This document shows positions 20,683 to 29,641 of a stretch of 64,000 nucleotides of DNA, one piece after another. The translations under genes were made by a program, and so were the position numbers. The notes beneath the pieces are model-generated. The model saw only the letters and a program-made list of their open reading frames with translations. It was not told the DNA's origin and did no database searches. Location: positions 236,414 through 300,413 of the forward strand of contig CANIEU010000001.1 of NCBI GenBank assembly GCA_947466585.1, read 5' to 3'. How positions within the stretch are numbered: position 1 is the first letter of the stretch; every line of letters starts with the position of its first letter. The DNA is from Fibrobacterota bacterium. Its GTDB lineage: Bacteria > Fibrobacterota > Fibrobacteria > UBA11236.

Positions 20683-21981
20683 TTACTCGAGTACTTTCGA
20701 AATAATTCGGCCAACGATATCATTGTGAGCAGGCGAAAATCTGAATCCGACTTCAGTTTCTGCCGGTACTGTGTGCGACTTTAACCCTGGAATGGATTCG
20801 ACCCATTCAACATCAAAAACGGTTGTTCTGATATAGGATCGCAAATGCGATGCCTTAGCAAGTTTCCCGTTTCGCCTCGCCAAAAACACATAGAACCAGG
20901 CTTTCGCGAGCGCTTTCAAAACGGGTACTTCACGGATCAATGAGCCAGTTCGTTTCCACTCTGCACTACTTAGAATTGTGGTCCAAAATTCTTTTGCGAC
21001 CGTAATTGAATCTGCAACATTGTATGGCGCAGTTTTAATGCTGGTTTTTCCAAGGAAAAGAAACCCATGAATACTCGCCAATTGACGAAGATCCAATACG
21101 GGTGTGCCTCCACTGTGAGTGGCGATTTCCGTTTGCACCCATTCTTTGGCAAAGCGATTTAAGGGATTGCTTTGATCGAAGACCAAGTTGAGATCAAGTC
21201 GGACAGGCTTAACGTTACAGTTATAATTTGTAAACATCTGTCTCGCTTGATCAACACTTAGGCCGACATGGGCCTCAAATGAGATCATTGTCCATGATCG
21301 AAACGTATCCTGGATTGCGATCCATGCATCGAGCTCAATTGCACTCATCGGCTCACCAGGCGCGGAAAAGATTTTGGAGTTTTTCGGAATTCTACGATCA
21401 GTTACAATACGACTCAACAATTCTCTCACCCGTCTTGCCGCCTCCCTTCGATGCTGTCCATCGGCCACAACAAATAGAGTACCTGCAGGAAGAAAAAGCT
21501 TTACTGCAGTCGACGCAGGAACACTTGAAATTTCTGCAAAGTCCGGTGCGGTGGTAAGCACAAGGGTCACCTGTGGCAATCCGTAATGCGAACTGCGGCC
21601 AATTTTGTCTTGGATCTGGTCTAATTCATGAACGACCTCGTCTCCAAAATCAGACCCTTCTTTGCGCAAAAGTGTTGCAGCCACTAATCCTTGAAGCATA
21701 AAGATTGCCAATCCATTTGCATGCGCATCAATAATTTCACGCTGGGTAACTGAGTCAAATGTTTCCCCTGCAGCTTCGGCCCACCGGCGGTTATGCACCA
21801 CAGTCAAGTCCGCAAATTGCTCGAGAGTCAATCTCCCCGTGAAGGTCGGTAGGCCTTGGTTACGGCCCACCTGTCCTACCAATTCAATTTGCCTATGACG
21901 GGTAGCTTTGAGAACCGAATCGAGATCAAGCGATTTCAGGTTTTCGGATTTATTTAATTCATTATTCATTAGTATCTCCAT
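20683..21981 (-). CDS. DndB/DGQHR-domain protein (orphan)
   Basis: 432 aa; VVADGQHRREAARRV motif; NYNCNVKPVRLDLNL resembles the NxxxK region of DGQHR/DndB proteins. AT-richer than flanks; no dnd neighbours. Confidence 0.75.
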   Translation of the reverse strand: MEILMNNELNKSENLKSLDLDSVLKATRHRQIELVGQVGRNQGLPTFTGRLTLEQFADLTVVHNRRWAEAAGETFDSVTQREIIDAHANGLAIFMLQGLVAATLLRKEGSDFGDEVVHELDQIQDKIGRSSHYGLPQVTLVLTTAPDFAEISSVPASTAVKLFLPAGTLFVVADGQHRREAARRVRELLSRIVTDRRIPKNSKIFSAPGEPMSAIELDAWIAIQDTFRSWTMISFEAHVGLSVDQARQMFTNYNCNVKPVRLDLNLVFDQSNPLNRFAKEWVQTEIATHSGGTPVLDLRQLASIHGFLFLGKTSIKTAPYNVADSITVAKEFWTTILSSAEWKRTGSLIREVPVLKALAKAWFYVFLARRNGKLAKASHLRSYIRTTVFDVEWVESIPGLKSHTVPAETEVGFRFSPAHNDIVGRIISKVLE

Positions 21982-22000
21982 CTATTTACCAGTACGAACA

Positions 22001-22084
22001 CCGTCCTGGAGGCTTTTTATTCTTGCCTGGATGTAATATAAGCATTCCTGGATTATAAATCAAGCGTCCAGGACGGTTTTTATT
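22001..22084. repeat. Four tandem 21-bp repeats centred on CCWGG
   Basis: ccgtcctggaggctttttatt / cttgcctggatgtaatataag / cattcctggattataaatcaa / gcgtccaggacggtttttatt. Confidence 0.85.
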
Positions 22085-22275
22085 TTCGATTAATTCTTTT
22101 ATGGTAGTTTTTGTGCATAATATGAGGCTATAACCCAAATAATGCGCGCATTAACCGGGGTAAGGCCTTAATATCCCGCGTTTTTTGCGTTTAAAAAACC
22201 CTTTCTGTTTTTCCGGGAAAAAATAGGCCGCCGCTCTATACAACGACCAATGAAATCCGGTCAAAATCAAGGCCC

Positions 22276-22941
22276 CTAAACCGGAAAATCCCCAGCGTTC
22301 CACTCAGTCAGAAACCGCGTACGGAATTCCACCGTGAACGCATGCCGCTCCTGTGCCCATCGCTTCGCGGTGGCCGTGTTCATACGGTCTTTCAGCAGAA
22401 ACAATTTCTCGGCGAAGTGATTGAGAGAACTCGATTTTTCAGATCGATAATTCTGCGCGTTCAATACTGTCCGTTCGGGAATCTCCGGATCGAAAAGCGG
22501 CTGGTTCACGCTGCCGCCGTAGGCGAAGCAACGCGCGATGCCGATCGCGCCGAGGGCTTCAAGACGATCCGCATCCTGCACGATCTGAAACTCGATCGTC
22601 TTCTCCGTCACGACGCCGGAAAGCTCCTTACCGAAAGACATACCCGCCAAGATCCGCAGCACATGATCCACAGCGTCCCGATCAATCGCGAGCCCGCGGA
22701 GAAACCGCTCCAATTCTTCTTCTGCCTTTTTCGCATCCGGCACTAATTTCGGATCGGCGACATCATGCAGCAGCGCCGCCAGCTCGATCACTCGCGCATC
22801 CCCACCTTCAACCGACTGCAACTTCAGCGCATTGCGCCGCACGCGATCCGCGTGAAAGTAATCATGCCCGCACGACCGGCCTTCCAGCGCGCGACGGGCC
22901 AATTGTTCTGCAGCCGCGAGACAAGCCTCATTCCCGTCCAT
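22276..22941 (-). CDS. HD-domain phosphohydrolase
   Basis: GHDYFHADRVRRNALKL...ELAALLHDVADPKL...IVQDADRLEALGAIGIARCFAYGG. Confidence 0.9.
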   Translation of the reverse strand: MDGNEACLAAAEQLARRALEGRSCGHDYFHADRVRRNALKLQSVEGGDARVIELAALLHDVADPKLVPDAKKAEEELERFLRGLAIDRDAVDHVLRILAGMSFGKELSGVVTEKTIEFQIVQDADRLEALGAIGIARCFAYGGSVNQPLFDPEIPERTVLNAQNYRSEKSSSLNHFAEKLFLLKDRMNTATAKRWAQERHAFTVEFRTRFLTEWNAGDFPV

Positions 22942-23431
22942 ACTCCCACCTCGCCGTCACCTTTTCAACTCTCGCTATCTCACCCGGTAAAAGATGAAGA
23001 GTGGCGGAAGTTTCACCCGAAGTGGAGTTGGAAATAATTTTGAATTCCCCTGTTGAGGATTGCAATACGACTCCAGATTTTGACTTTGCTTCAAAAATGA
23101 TTGTCGCCGTCAGGTTCTTGTACTGCGTAACCTCCTGAAACCATTCGACCGCGTTTATTTCATATTTAATGGAAGCGGTAACTGGAATTCGATACACCGT
23201 TTCTGTATTCTCAGAGTTCTTGCCATTGGGCTCAGAAATTGGAATACATTCGGATACAACCGATACGATCTGAGCAGAAACTTTTGGCTTTTTATCGCCC
23301 CACATCAAGCCGCTCGAGCTTTCATCAGGCTCAGAAACTATTTCATCTGGACAAGCATTTTTATTGCCCGTACATCCTACCATGAGGATGGAACAAGCCA
23401 ATGACGGCAGCCATTTTGTGTTATACATCAC
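22928..23431 (-). CDS. Putative lipoprotein
   Basis: MMYNTKWLPSLACSILMVGCTGN signal with lipobox; SD-like agggggtg upstream. Confidence 0.65.
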   Translation of the reverse strand: MMYNTKWLPSLACSILMVGCTGNKNACPDEIVSEPDESSSGLMWGDKKPKVSAQIVSVVSECIPISEPNGKNSENTETVYRIPVTASIKYEINAVEWFQEVTQYKNLTATIIFEAKSKSGVVLQSSTGEFKIISNSTSGETSATLHLLPGEIARVEKVTARWEYGRE

Positions 23432-23550
23432 ACCCCCTATAAAATCTCAGCAGAAATTAGTTACCGATTTGCGGGAAATTAGCTCAAATCATCTAAGGCT
23501 AATTCTTCCCGGTATTGGTGGGCTTTCTCCTGTCAGCTATCTTTCCCCCC

Positions 23551-23778
23551 ATGGGCTACCGTGGACCAAACAATTTCGACGAGCGCGACAAACTGTTCGG
23601 TGCGCCTTCGGGCGTGCCCGGTGCGAATCGCGACACCAAGAAAAACCTGGACGCCCTGTTCGGGCCCAAAGCCGGCGACGCCTGCAAAGACGGCCACGCT
23701 TGGATCCGCGACTGGGACCGGCAATTCAAGTGCTCGCGCTGCAAGACCCTGAAACCCGATCAATCCGCCCGGCTTTGA
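23551..23778 (+). CDS. Small zinc-ribbon-like protein (75 aa)
   Basis: MGYRGPNNFDERDKLFG...DACKDGHAWIRDWDRQFKCSRCKTLKPDQSARL; C-x3-H...CxxC pattern. Confidence 0.6.
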   Translation: MGYRGPNNFDERDKLFGAPSGVPGANRDTKKNLDALFGPKAGDACKDGHAWIRDWDRQFKCSRCKTLKPDQSARL

Positions 23779-23980
23779 GCCCTCGGGTGGCGAATTTCGC
23801 GGGCCTTCCCGTGAAATATCACGGATAATTTGGGGATTTCAGGCCGGTTTCGTGGCCTTGGCGCCGTCTTCCGCCTTGTTCGCCACGCCTCGGGCGATTA
23901 AATTTGGGTCTCGAATTTGACCGGGTTTGCCCGGTCTCCGGCCTTTTTCCCGTTTGAGAATCCAGAGCCTCGGAGCGACC

Positions 23981-24187
23981 ATGTCCCGCAACAAAATCTT
24001 CGTTCTTCTGTTCATCTACTTGGTCGGTGCCGCCGCATGCGTGGCGTGGTCGATGTCGAACTACGACGAATCCCAAGTCTGGAGCGCCCCCGGCCTGCTC
24101 GGCCTCGTGCTGTGGACCTCGTTCTTCGGGTTCTGCAACGCCGTCGGCTGGGTGACCTATTGGAGCCGCGAACACTGGATGGGTTGA
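23981..24187 (+). CDS. Small membrane protein (68 aa)
   Basis: MSRNKIFVLLFIYLVGAAACVAWSMSNYDESQVWSAPGLLGLVLWTSFFGFCNAVGWVTYWSREHWMG; two TM segments. Confidence 0.6.
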   Translation: MSRNKIFVLLFIYLVGAAACVAWSMSNYDESQVWSAPGLLGLVLWTSFFGFCNAVGWVTYWSREHWMG

Positions 24188-24195
24188 GGCTGACT

Positions 24196-24213
24196 GTCCG
24201 CTGAAGGCGGACT
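24196..24213. terminator. Bidirectional hairpin between convergent genes
   Basis: GTCCGCtgaagGCGGAC between the small gene stop and the recJ stop. Confidence 0.55.
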
Positions 24214-24217
24214 GCTC

Positions 24218-25975
24218 TTACTCCAACGCCACCACCCGCAACTGGATCTTCTTCTGCCCCCGGAACACGTTCCATTCGGGGTGAAAGACCAGCTTGTCGA
24301 GACGATCGCGACCTTCGATGCGCTCAAGCAAATGCGCCAAGTTGAACCCGATCACATCCAGCGGCTCTGAACCGGTTCCAGCACGCACCGCAAACTTGAG
24401 GTGCTTGTCCCCCACCGTGCGCACGCTCCCGTAAAGCTCCACATGATCCGCGAAGAACAGCGGCGCCTCGTTGCGCGGGCCGAAGGGTTCGAAGCGGCGC
24501 AGCCACAGCAAACCTTCACCGGTGATCTCACGTAAATCGACACGAAGCGACGCGGCCACCTCGGCCGGCTTCGGGCCCTCGGCGAAGGCGATACGGGCGC
24601 GTGCGATCATCGCCTCGCGGAATGCGGGAATGTTTTCCTGCCGAATGGAAAAGCCGCACGCGAAGGCGTGACCACCCCATTTCACGAAGAGCTCTGCGTG
24701 CGCGGCCAGCGCTTCATGCAAGTTGAATCCGCGCACCGTGCGTCCGCTGCCCTTGGCCACACCGTGTTCATCTACAGACAACACGAAGGACGGACGGCGG
24801 TACTTGTCAACGAGGCGCGCGGCGACGATGCCGATCACGCCCTCGTGCCACCCGGAGGAATGGACCACGAGGCAGGCGTCTTCGCGCATGCCGGCTTCGA
24901 CCATCGCAAACGCTTCGGCGGTGTTGGCCTGGTCGAGCGCGCGGCGGCGCACGTTCTCGGCCTCCATGCGATCGACATGCTGGTGCGCCTCGCGTTCGTC
25001 GACGGAGAGGAACAGGCGCAAACTGGTTTCAGGGCTGCCCATGCGACCGGTCGCGTTCAAAAGCGGCGTGACCTTGAACAGAATGTCGGTGCTCGTCAGC
25101 GCGGTGGAATCGATCCCGGTGCGCTGCAACAAAACGCGCAGGCCCACATTCTGAGAAGAGGCCATACGACGCAGGCCGGCGCGCACGAGGCCGCGGTTCT
25201 CGCCGTGCAAGGGCACATTGTCGGCAAGGCTGCCCAGCGCGAGCAGGTCGAGATACTTGCCGACATCAAGCGCTTTCGCCTTCGCCGCGGCAACCGGATC
25301 CGCTCCGGCTGCAAACGCAGCCGTCAAGGCTTCGAGCAGACGCCATGCGACGCCGCATCCCGAAATGCCCTTGTTGGGGTACGGGCAACCGGGTTGGTTC
25401 GGATTGAGAATCACTTCAGCAGCGGGCAACACCGGGGGTGACTGATGGTGATCGGTAATCATCACGCGCATTCCGAGGGAGTGCGCATACGCCGTCTCTT
25501 CCACGGCGGCGATACCGGTATCGACGGAAACGACCCAGGCCGCGCCGCGCGCCTTGAGTTGGTCGAGTGTCCGGCGCGTGAGCCCGTAGCCGCCGTCGAA
25601 CCGATTCGGCAAAATCCAGTCGGCATCGAATCCGAGTTCGCGTAAGCCGAGATACAAGAGCGCCGCACCAGTCACACCGTCCACATCGTAGTCGCCATGC
25701 ACGGCGACGCGCTCGCCCTGTTCGCGTGCAGTCGTCAGCAGGGCGACAGCGCGAGAAAGACCCAACATCTCATCGGGCGAGGTCGGCGCCGGTTCGGGAA
25801 GGAAGAACGCGCGCGCGCCCTCTTTGTCGCGGATCCCGCGCAAGAGCAAGAGGTCCGCAACGAACAACGGCGCATTGATGTCTTGTGCCAGCGCGCGCCG
25901 CACGGCGTCTGCTTCGGCCGGAGGAGGCGGTAGAATGCGAGGCGGCGCGTCCGAGAACGGTGCGATGGACGTCAT
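24218..25975 (-). CDS. recJ: Single-stranded-DNA-specific exonuclease RecJ
   Basis: HGDYDVDGVTGAALL; VITDHHQ; GGHAFACGFSI; DHH/DHHA1. Confidence 0.95.
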   Translation of the reverse strand: MTSIAPFSDAPPRILPPPPAEADAVRRALAQDINAPLFVADLLLLRGIRDKEGARAFFLPEPAPTSPDEMLGLSRAVALLTTAREQGERVAVHGDYDVDGVTGAALLYLGLRELGFDADWILPNRFDGGYGLTRRTLDQLKARGAAWVVSVDTGIAAVEETAYAHSLGMRVMITDHHQSPPVLPAAEVILNPNQPGCPYPNKGISGCGVAWRLLEALTAAFAAGADPVAAAKAKALDVGKYLDLLALGSLADNVPLHGENRGLVRAGLRRMASSQNVGLRVLLQRTGIDSTALTSTDILFKVTPLLNATGRMGSPETSLRLFLSVDEREAHQHVDRMEAENVRRRALDQANTAEAFAMVEAGMREDACLVVHSSGWHEGVIGIVAARLVDKYRRPSFVLSVDEHGVAKGSGRTVRGFNLHEALAAHAELFVKWGGHAFACGFSIRQENIPAFREAMIARARIAFAEGPKPAEVAASLRVDLREITGEGLLWLRRFEPFGPRNEAPLFFADHVELYGSVRTVGDKHLKFAVRAGTGSEPLDVIGFNLAHLLERIEGRDRLDKLVFHPEWNVFRGQKKIQLRVVALE

Positions 25976-27141
25976 GCGGGTACGCTCCGGTTCGCCTTAC
26001 CTTCGTATTCCAGGAACAATCCGACCAAGGCGATGGAGGGTTTTGAATATTCGCGCACGGCGCGATGTGCGCTCTCCAGAAACGCGGCGAATGCCTGTAG
26101 ATCCGCCACCGCATCGATTGCACCCAGATAGGCGGCGAGCGAATCATCCCAACCTGCCTGTTCCAAGGCTTCGGCGGTGTCGATCCGTGTGCCCGCGTTC
26201 GCGGGTGTCGTGGCTTTCAGTAATTGATAGGCCCTTACCATGCGCAACAAAAAGAGCAGTAGCCGGGTGGTGCGCTCCATGCCTTCCGCACCAGGAGAGG
26301 TCTCTGCCGCGTAGTCGGCGAACACGCGCCAATCCGAAGTCGCGGAGAGAAAACGCAAGGCCTCTTCGAGCAATTCTTCGCCGTCGTTTTCGAGCAGTTC
26401 GACATACAGGCCCGGCGAGCCTTCCGCGAAGGGCAACAAACGGGCGGCGAACGGTTTTTGAGCCCGCTGCGAAAGGGTTTCCGCAGCCACGCGGAAATCG
26501 CTTGCCGAAAGCGGCGACAAACCGAGATGCAGGCAACGGGAGAGCAGGGTTTGCATCAGACCGGAACGATGATCGCTCGCGATCAGGAAGTAGACGTTGG
26601 CGGGCGGTTCTTCCAAGGTCTTGAGGAGAATGGTTGCTGAATTATCGTTCAACGATTCCAACCAAGGCAAAACCACAACGCGTACACGTCCTTCATTTTC
26701 GGCAAATCGCAATCTTCCAAGCAGTTCTCGTGCTTGGGAAGTTCGAACCATGGCCTTTTCGGATACATGGTACCCATAGGGATGTCTGTGCCAGAGGGAT
26801 ATGCTTTCGTTCAATTCATCAATCTGACCCGACTCCGGACCGGCTTCCTCGTCGTCGTCCGAACCCGAGTTTCGATCATTCTTAACGATGGGAATCAGAT
26901 GATGCAAGGTTTCGAGCGCTGAGGCATCGAAAGCCCGGCAAGGAAAACAGGTTCCGCACGGTTTGGTCGCGGTGTCTTCGCACGAAAGGATTTGGGCGAG
27001 GTCCAGCAGCAGTGCCAGTTGACCAAGACCCGGCTCTCCATGCACCAACAGGGCGTGCGGGAACCTCCCGGAGGCCAATGCGGCGGAGAGACGCTTTTTG
27101 GCGTCTTCTTGTCCGAGTGTGCGTGGAAAGTTGAAGTGCAT
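25972..27141 (-). CDS. holB: DNA polymerase III delta prime subunit-like (HolB)
   Basis: LGQEDAKKRLSAALASGRFPHALLVHGEPGLGQLALLLDLAQILSCE; CGTCFPCRAF; ILLKTLEEPPANVYFLIASDH. Confidence 0.88.
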   Translation of the reverse strand: MHFNFPRTLGQEDAKKRLSAALASGRFPHALLVHGEPGLGQLALLLDLAQILSCEDTATKPCGTCFPCRAFDASALETLHHLIPIVKNDRNSGSDDDEEAGPESGQIDELNESISLWHRHPYGYHVSEKAMVRTSQARELLGRLRFAENEGRVRVVVLPWLESLNDNSATILLKTLEEPPANVYFLIASDHRSGLMQTLLSRCLHLGLSPLSASDFRVAAETLSQRAQKPFAARLLPFAEGSPGLYVELLENDGEELLEEALRFLSATSDWRVFADYAAETSPGAEGMERTTRLLLFLLRMVRAYQLLKATTPANAGTRIDTAEALEQAGWDDSLAAYLGAIDAVADLQAFAAFLESAHRAVREYSKPSIALVGLFLEYEGKANRSVPA

Positions 27142-27255
27142 GTTCGAAAGTTAAGTCGGTCGTTTACGGGTCGCTTCTGGGTTTAGTGACCGGGGTCACA
27201 CTTTCCTAAAAAAAATTGCGGCGGTCGGATGCCGGAATGGTGCACCGGAGGATCG

Positions 27256-28413
27256 TTACTTTGCGCTCCGCAACCAAGCCTCAGGATCGAGCGTCTTAGT
27301 ACCGCGGCGGACCTCGAAATACAACGTGCCCGGACGCGATGCCAAGGTGGCCATATCCTGACACGTGTTGACGGCATCCCCCACCGCGACGCGCACGCCC
27401 GCAAGGTTGGCATAAATCGTGAAATACCCGGAACCGTTGTCGAGAATGATGCCGCGCCCGTAGCCGGGAATGTCGGTGATCATCGCCACTTCGCCCGAAA
27501 CCGCCGCGCGCACCGATGTCCCCGCCGCCGCCTCGATTTCGATCCCAAGATTTTTGGTGGAGGTACCGAGCGTGGCGTGCTGCTGCAATCCGTACCGCGA
27601 GACCACCTTGCCTTGCGCCGGCGCGCAGTATCGCGTGCCCGTTTCCAGCTCACGCCCCTTGCGTCCGCTGGCCACCGCGTCCTGCCGCCGTTTTTCCAGC
27701 GCACGGATGATGGCGTCGAGCTTGCGTGCGTTCTCTTCGAGTTGCTTTAACGCGCGCGCCTTTTCGGCTTCGTCGCGCGTGAGCGTGGTCAGCATTTTTT
27801 CTTCGTCTTTACGGGCGCTGGTGAAAGTGGCCATCTCGCGCTGCTTGCGCCGCTGAAAATCCTCCAGCTCCGCCGTTTGCACCAGCAGCTTGTTGAGCCC
27901 GTCCTCCTTGAGTCCGCGATCGACGCGGTCCTCGCCGATCAGGCGGCGATCATAGGCGAGCAGGCGGCGCACCATATAGGCGCGTTGCATGAAATCGGCC
28001 TGTCCCACAGCCGGCACGAAGAGCAAGTCTTCTGGCGGCCCAGCCATATAAAGCAGCCGCGCACGCTTGGCCAGAATTCCCGAACGTGTTTGGATGCGGC
28101 CTTCCAACTCGCGCAGGTCGCCGCGAGTATCCCGCACCGAAGCTGCCAGTGCGCGCTCGGTCGCTTCGAGTTTTTGCAGATAGCGGTTGGTCTCGGCGAT
28201 GTTGCCTTCGAGTTTGCGCAACTGTCCGAGGGTGGCCGACTTCTTCGTTTTCAGCGTCGCCAACTCGCGTTGTTCGCGCACCAGTCGAGTACGTACCGCG
28301 TCCAGCTCTTTGCGTTGGGCCGCAAGTTCTTTCTCAACATCGGATGATTGGGCATGCACGGGAGGTGCGATAAGAAGTGTTCCCGCAAAGGCAATCGCCA
28401 GTACTAAGAGCAC
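27256..28413 (-). CDS. EnvC-like murein hydrolase activator / M23 peptidase-domain protein
   Basis: Signal peptide, long coiled coil, C-terminal GIEIEAAAGTSVRAAVSGEVAMITDIPGYGRGIILDNG...SGYFTIYANL; adjacent to ftsX. Start uncertain (GTG at 28413 preferred). Confidence 0.85.
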   Translation of the reverse strand: MLLVLAIAFAGTLLIAPPVHAQSSDVEKELAAQRKELDAVRTRLVREQRELATLKTKKSATLGQLRKLEGNIAETNRYLQKLEATERALAASVRDTRGDLRELEGRIQTRSGILAKRARLLYMAGPPEDLLFVPAVGQADFMQRAYMVRRLLAYDRRLIGEDRVDRGLKEDGLNKLLVQTAELEDFQRRKQREMATFTSARKDEEKMLTTLTRDEAEKARALKQLEENARKLDAIIRALEKRRQDAVASGRKGRELETGTRYCAPAQGKVVSRYGLQQHATLGTSTKNLGIEIEAAAGTSVRAAVSGEVAMITDIPGYGRGIILDNGSGYFTIYANLAGVRVAVGDAVNTCQDMATLASRPGTLYFEVRRGTKTLDPEAWLRSAK

Positions 28414-28423
28414 CCGCCGGACC

Positions 28424-28542
28424 TGAATGAGAAATGAGAAATGAGAAATGAGAACTACCTTCGAAATCAATTTTTCGGGCGCACGAAATGCTTTAAAGGA
28501 CTTGCCTTTTTTCTCATTCTTCATTTCTCATTTCTCATTTTC
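28424..28542. repeat. Long inverted repeat with AATGAGA heptamer arms (element C)
   Basis: (AATGAGA)4 at about 28425-28453 vs TTCTCATTCTTCATTTCTCATTTCTCATT at about 28511-28539; about 27/29 complementary. Confidence 0.9.
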
Positions 28543-28547
28543 TTCCC

Positions 28548-29441
28548 TCACCCCAGCTTCCCCCGCAGAAATGCGTTCACCGTGCTCACGCTCGAGAGCA
28601 AGGCGATGAGAACGGTGCCGCCGACAAGGTACAGGCACAGGCGCGCCACCGGGATCCATTCCGACAGCGTGGGAATCAGCAGTTTGCCGAGCTCGACCTG
28701 ACCGATCAGCGCCAGGGCACCGAGCGCACCGCCCAACAGGCCGAGCAGTAACGCTTCCAGCGCGAACGGGGCGAGAATGAAGAATCCGGAAGCGCCGACA
28801 TACTTCATGTTCTCAACCAATTCGCGGCGGGCATACAGGCTCAACTTGATGGCGTTGTGAACGACAAGCGCCAGGGCTGCGACGAGTACACCGAGCAGCA
28901 CCACCGAACCGGTTTGCAAGGGCGCGCGCCAGCGATCCAGCCATTCGAGCTGGGTGAAGTTGCCCGACACCTCTTCGATTTCGCGCATTTGCAGCAACTG
29001 CACCCGGAGTTGTTTCAGACGAGCCCCCGCGAGCGGCGCGCCTTCGGCATCAGTTTTCGGATAGGCGCGGAACGAGTGCGGCAGAGGGTTGACTTCGAGA
29101 TAACGCGTCATCTCGTCGCCGAAGTCGCGACGGAACTCACGCAAGGCAACCTCTTTGTCCACGAACACCACCGAATCGAAAGCGCCCGTGCCGTTGAGGC
29201 GGGTTTCCAATGCGCGCAATTCGGAGGGACGCTCGTAGTCCGCCGAAACGAACACGCGCAACGGGCCGGCATTGCGGGAATATTTGGTGTCCACCGCTTG
29301 CATCAGCGAGAGGCCAAGCAACACGAACGAAAGCACCGTCCCACAAATCCCCAACGTGACCACCGAGGAAACCGACAGGGTGCGATCCGCCGAAAGATTG
29401 CGAAAGCCCTCCCGAACGAGGAATTTCCATTGATTGCGCAT
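28548..29441 (-). CDS. ftsX: Cell division protein FtsX-like permease
   Basis: LVREGFRNLSADRTLSVSSVVTLGICGTVLSFVLLGL...GNFTQLEWLDRWRAP; FtsX/PF18075-type N-terminus. Confidence 0.88.
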   Translation of the reverse strand: MRNQWKFLVREGFRNLSADRTLSVSSVVTLGICGTVLSFVLLGLSLMQAVDTKYSRNAGPLRVFVSADYERPSELRALETRLNGTGAFDSVVFVDKEVALREFRRDFGDEMTRYLEVNPLPHSFRAYPKTDAEGAPLAGARLKQLRVQLLQMREIEEVSGNFTQLEWLDRWRAPLQTGSVVLLGVLVAALALVVHNAIKLSLYARRELVENMKYVGASGFFILAPFALEALLLGLLGGALGALALIGQVELGKLLIPTLSEWIPVARLCLYLVGGTVLIALLSSVSTVNAFLRGKLG

Positions 29442-29641
29442 GGGGCAAAGGTAGATGGGGACAGTCGGTAGTCGGTAGTGGGCCGGGAACAAAAGCCGGT
29501 TTTTCGGGCTTTCTGCCTGAGATCGACCTTGAAACGCCGGAATACCCGGAACATCTATGCCTTCACCGCCGCCTTTCAACATCCGACCATCGAAGGCCTA
29601 ACCCTTGAATTTGACGCAACGAATGTTTATACTTAAACCTT

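Noticed and set aside
22001-22084. CRISPR-like array
   Set aside because: Only four degenerate 21-bp units with no spacer-length variable segments and no cas genes; operator-like phasing explains it better.
20456-23547. 19-bp inverted repeats bounding about 3.1 kb as possible transposon ends
   Set aside because: Both copies sit 3-4 nt from start codons of divergently oriented genes and contain a TATCTTTC box. No transposase is between them and no target-site duplication was evident, so a shared promoter fits better.
28414-28524. ATG at 28524 as the envC-like start
   Set aside because: It would translate the AATGAGA inverted-repeat element (SHFSFLI) ahead of a normal signal peptide; GTG at 28413 is more plausible.
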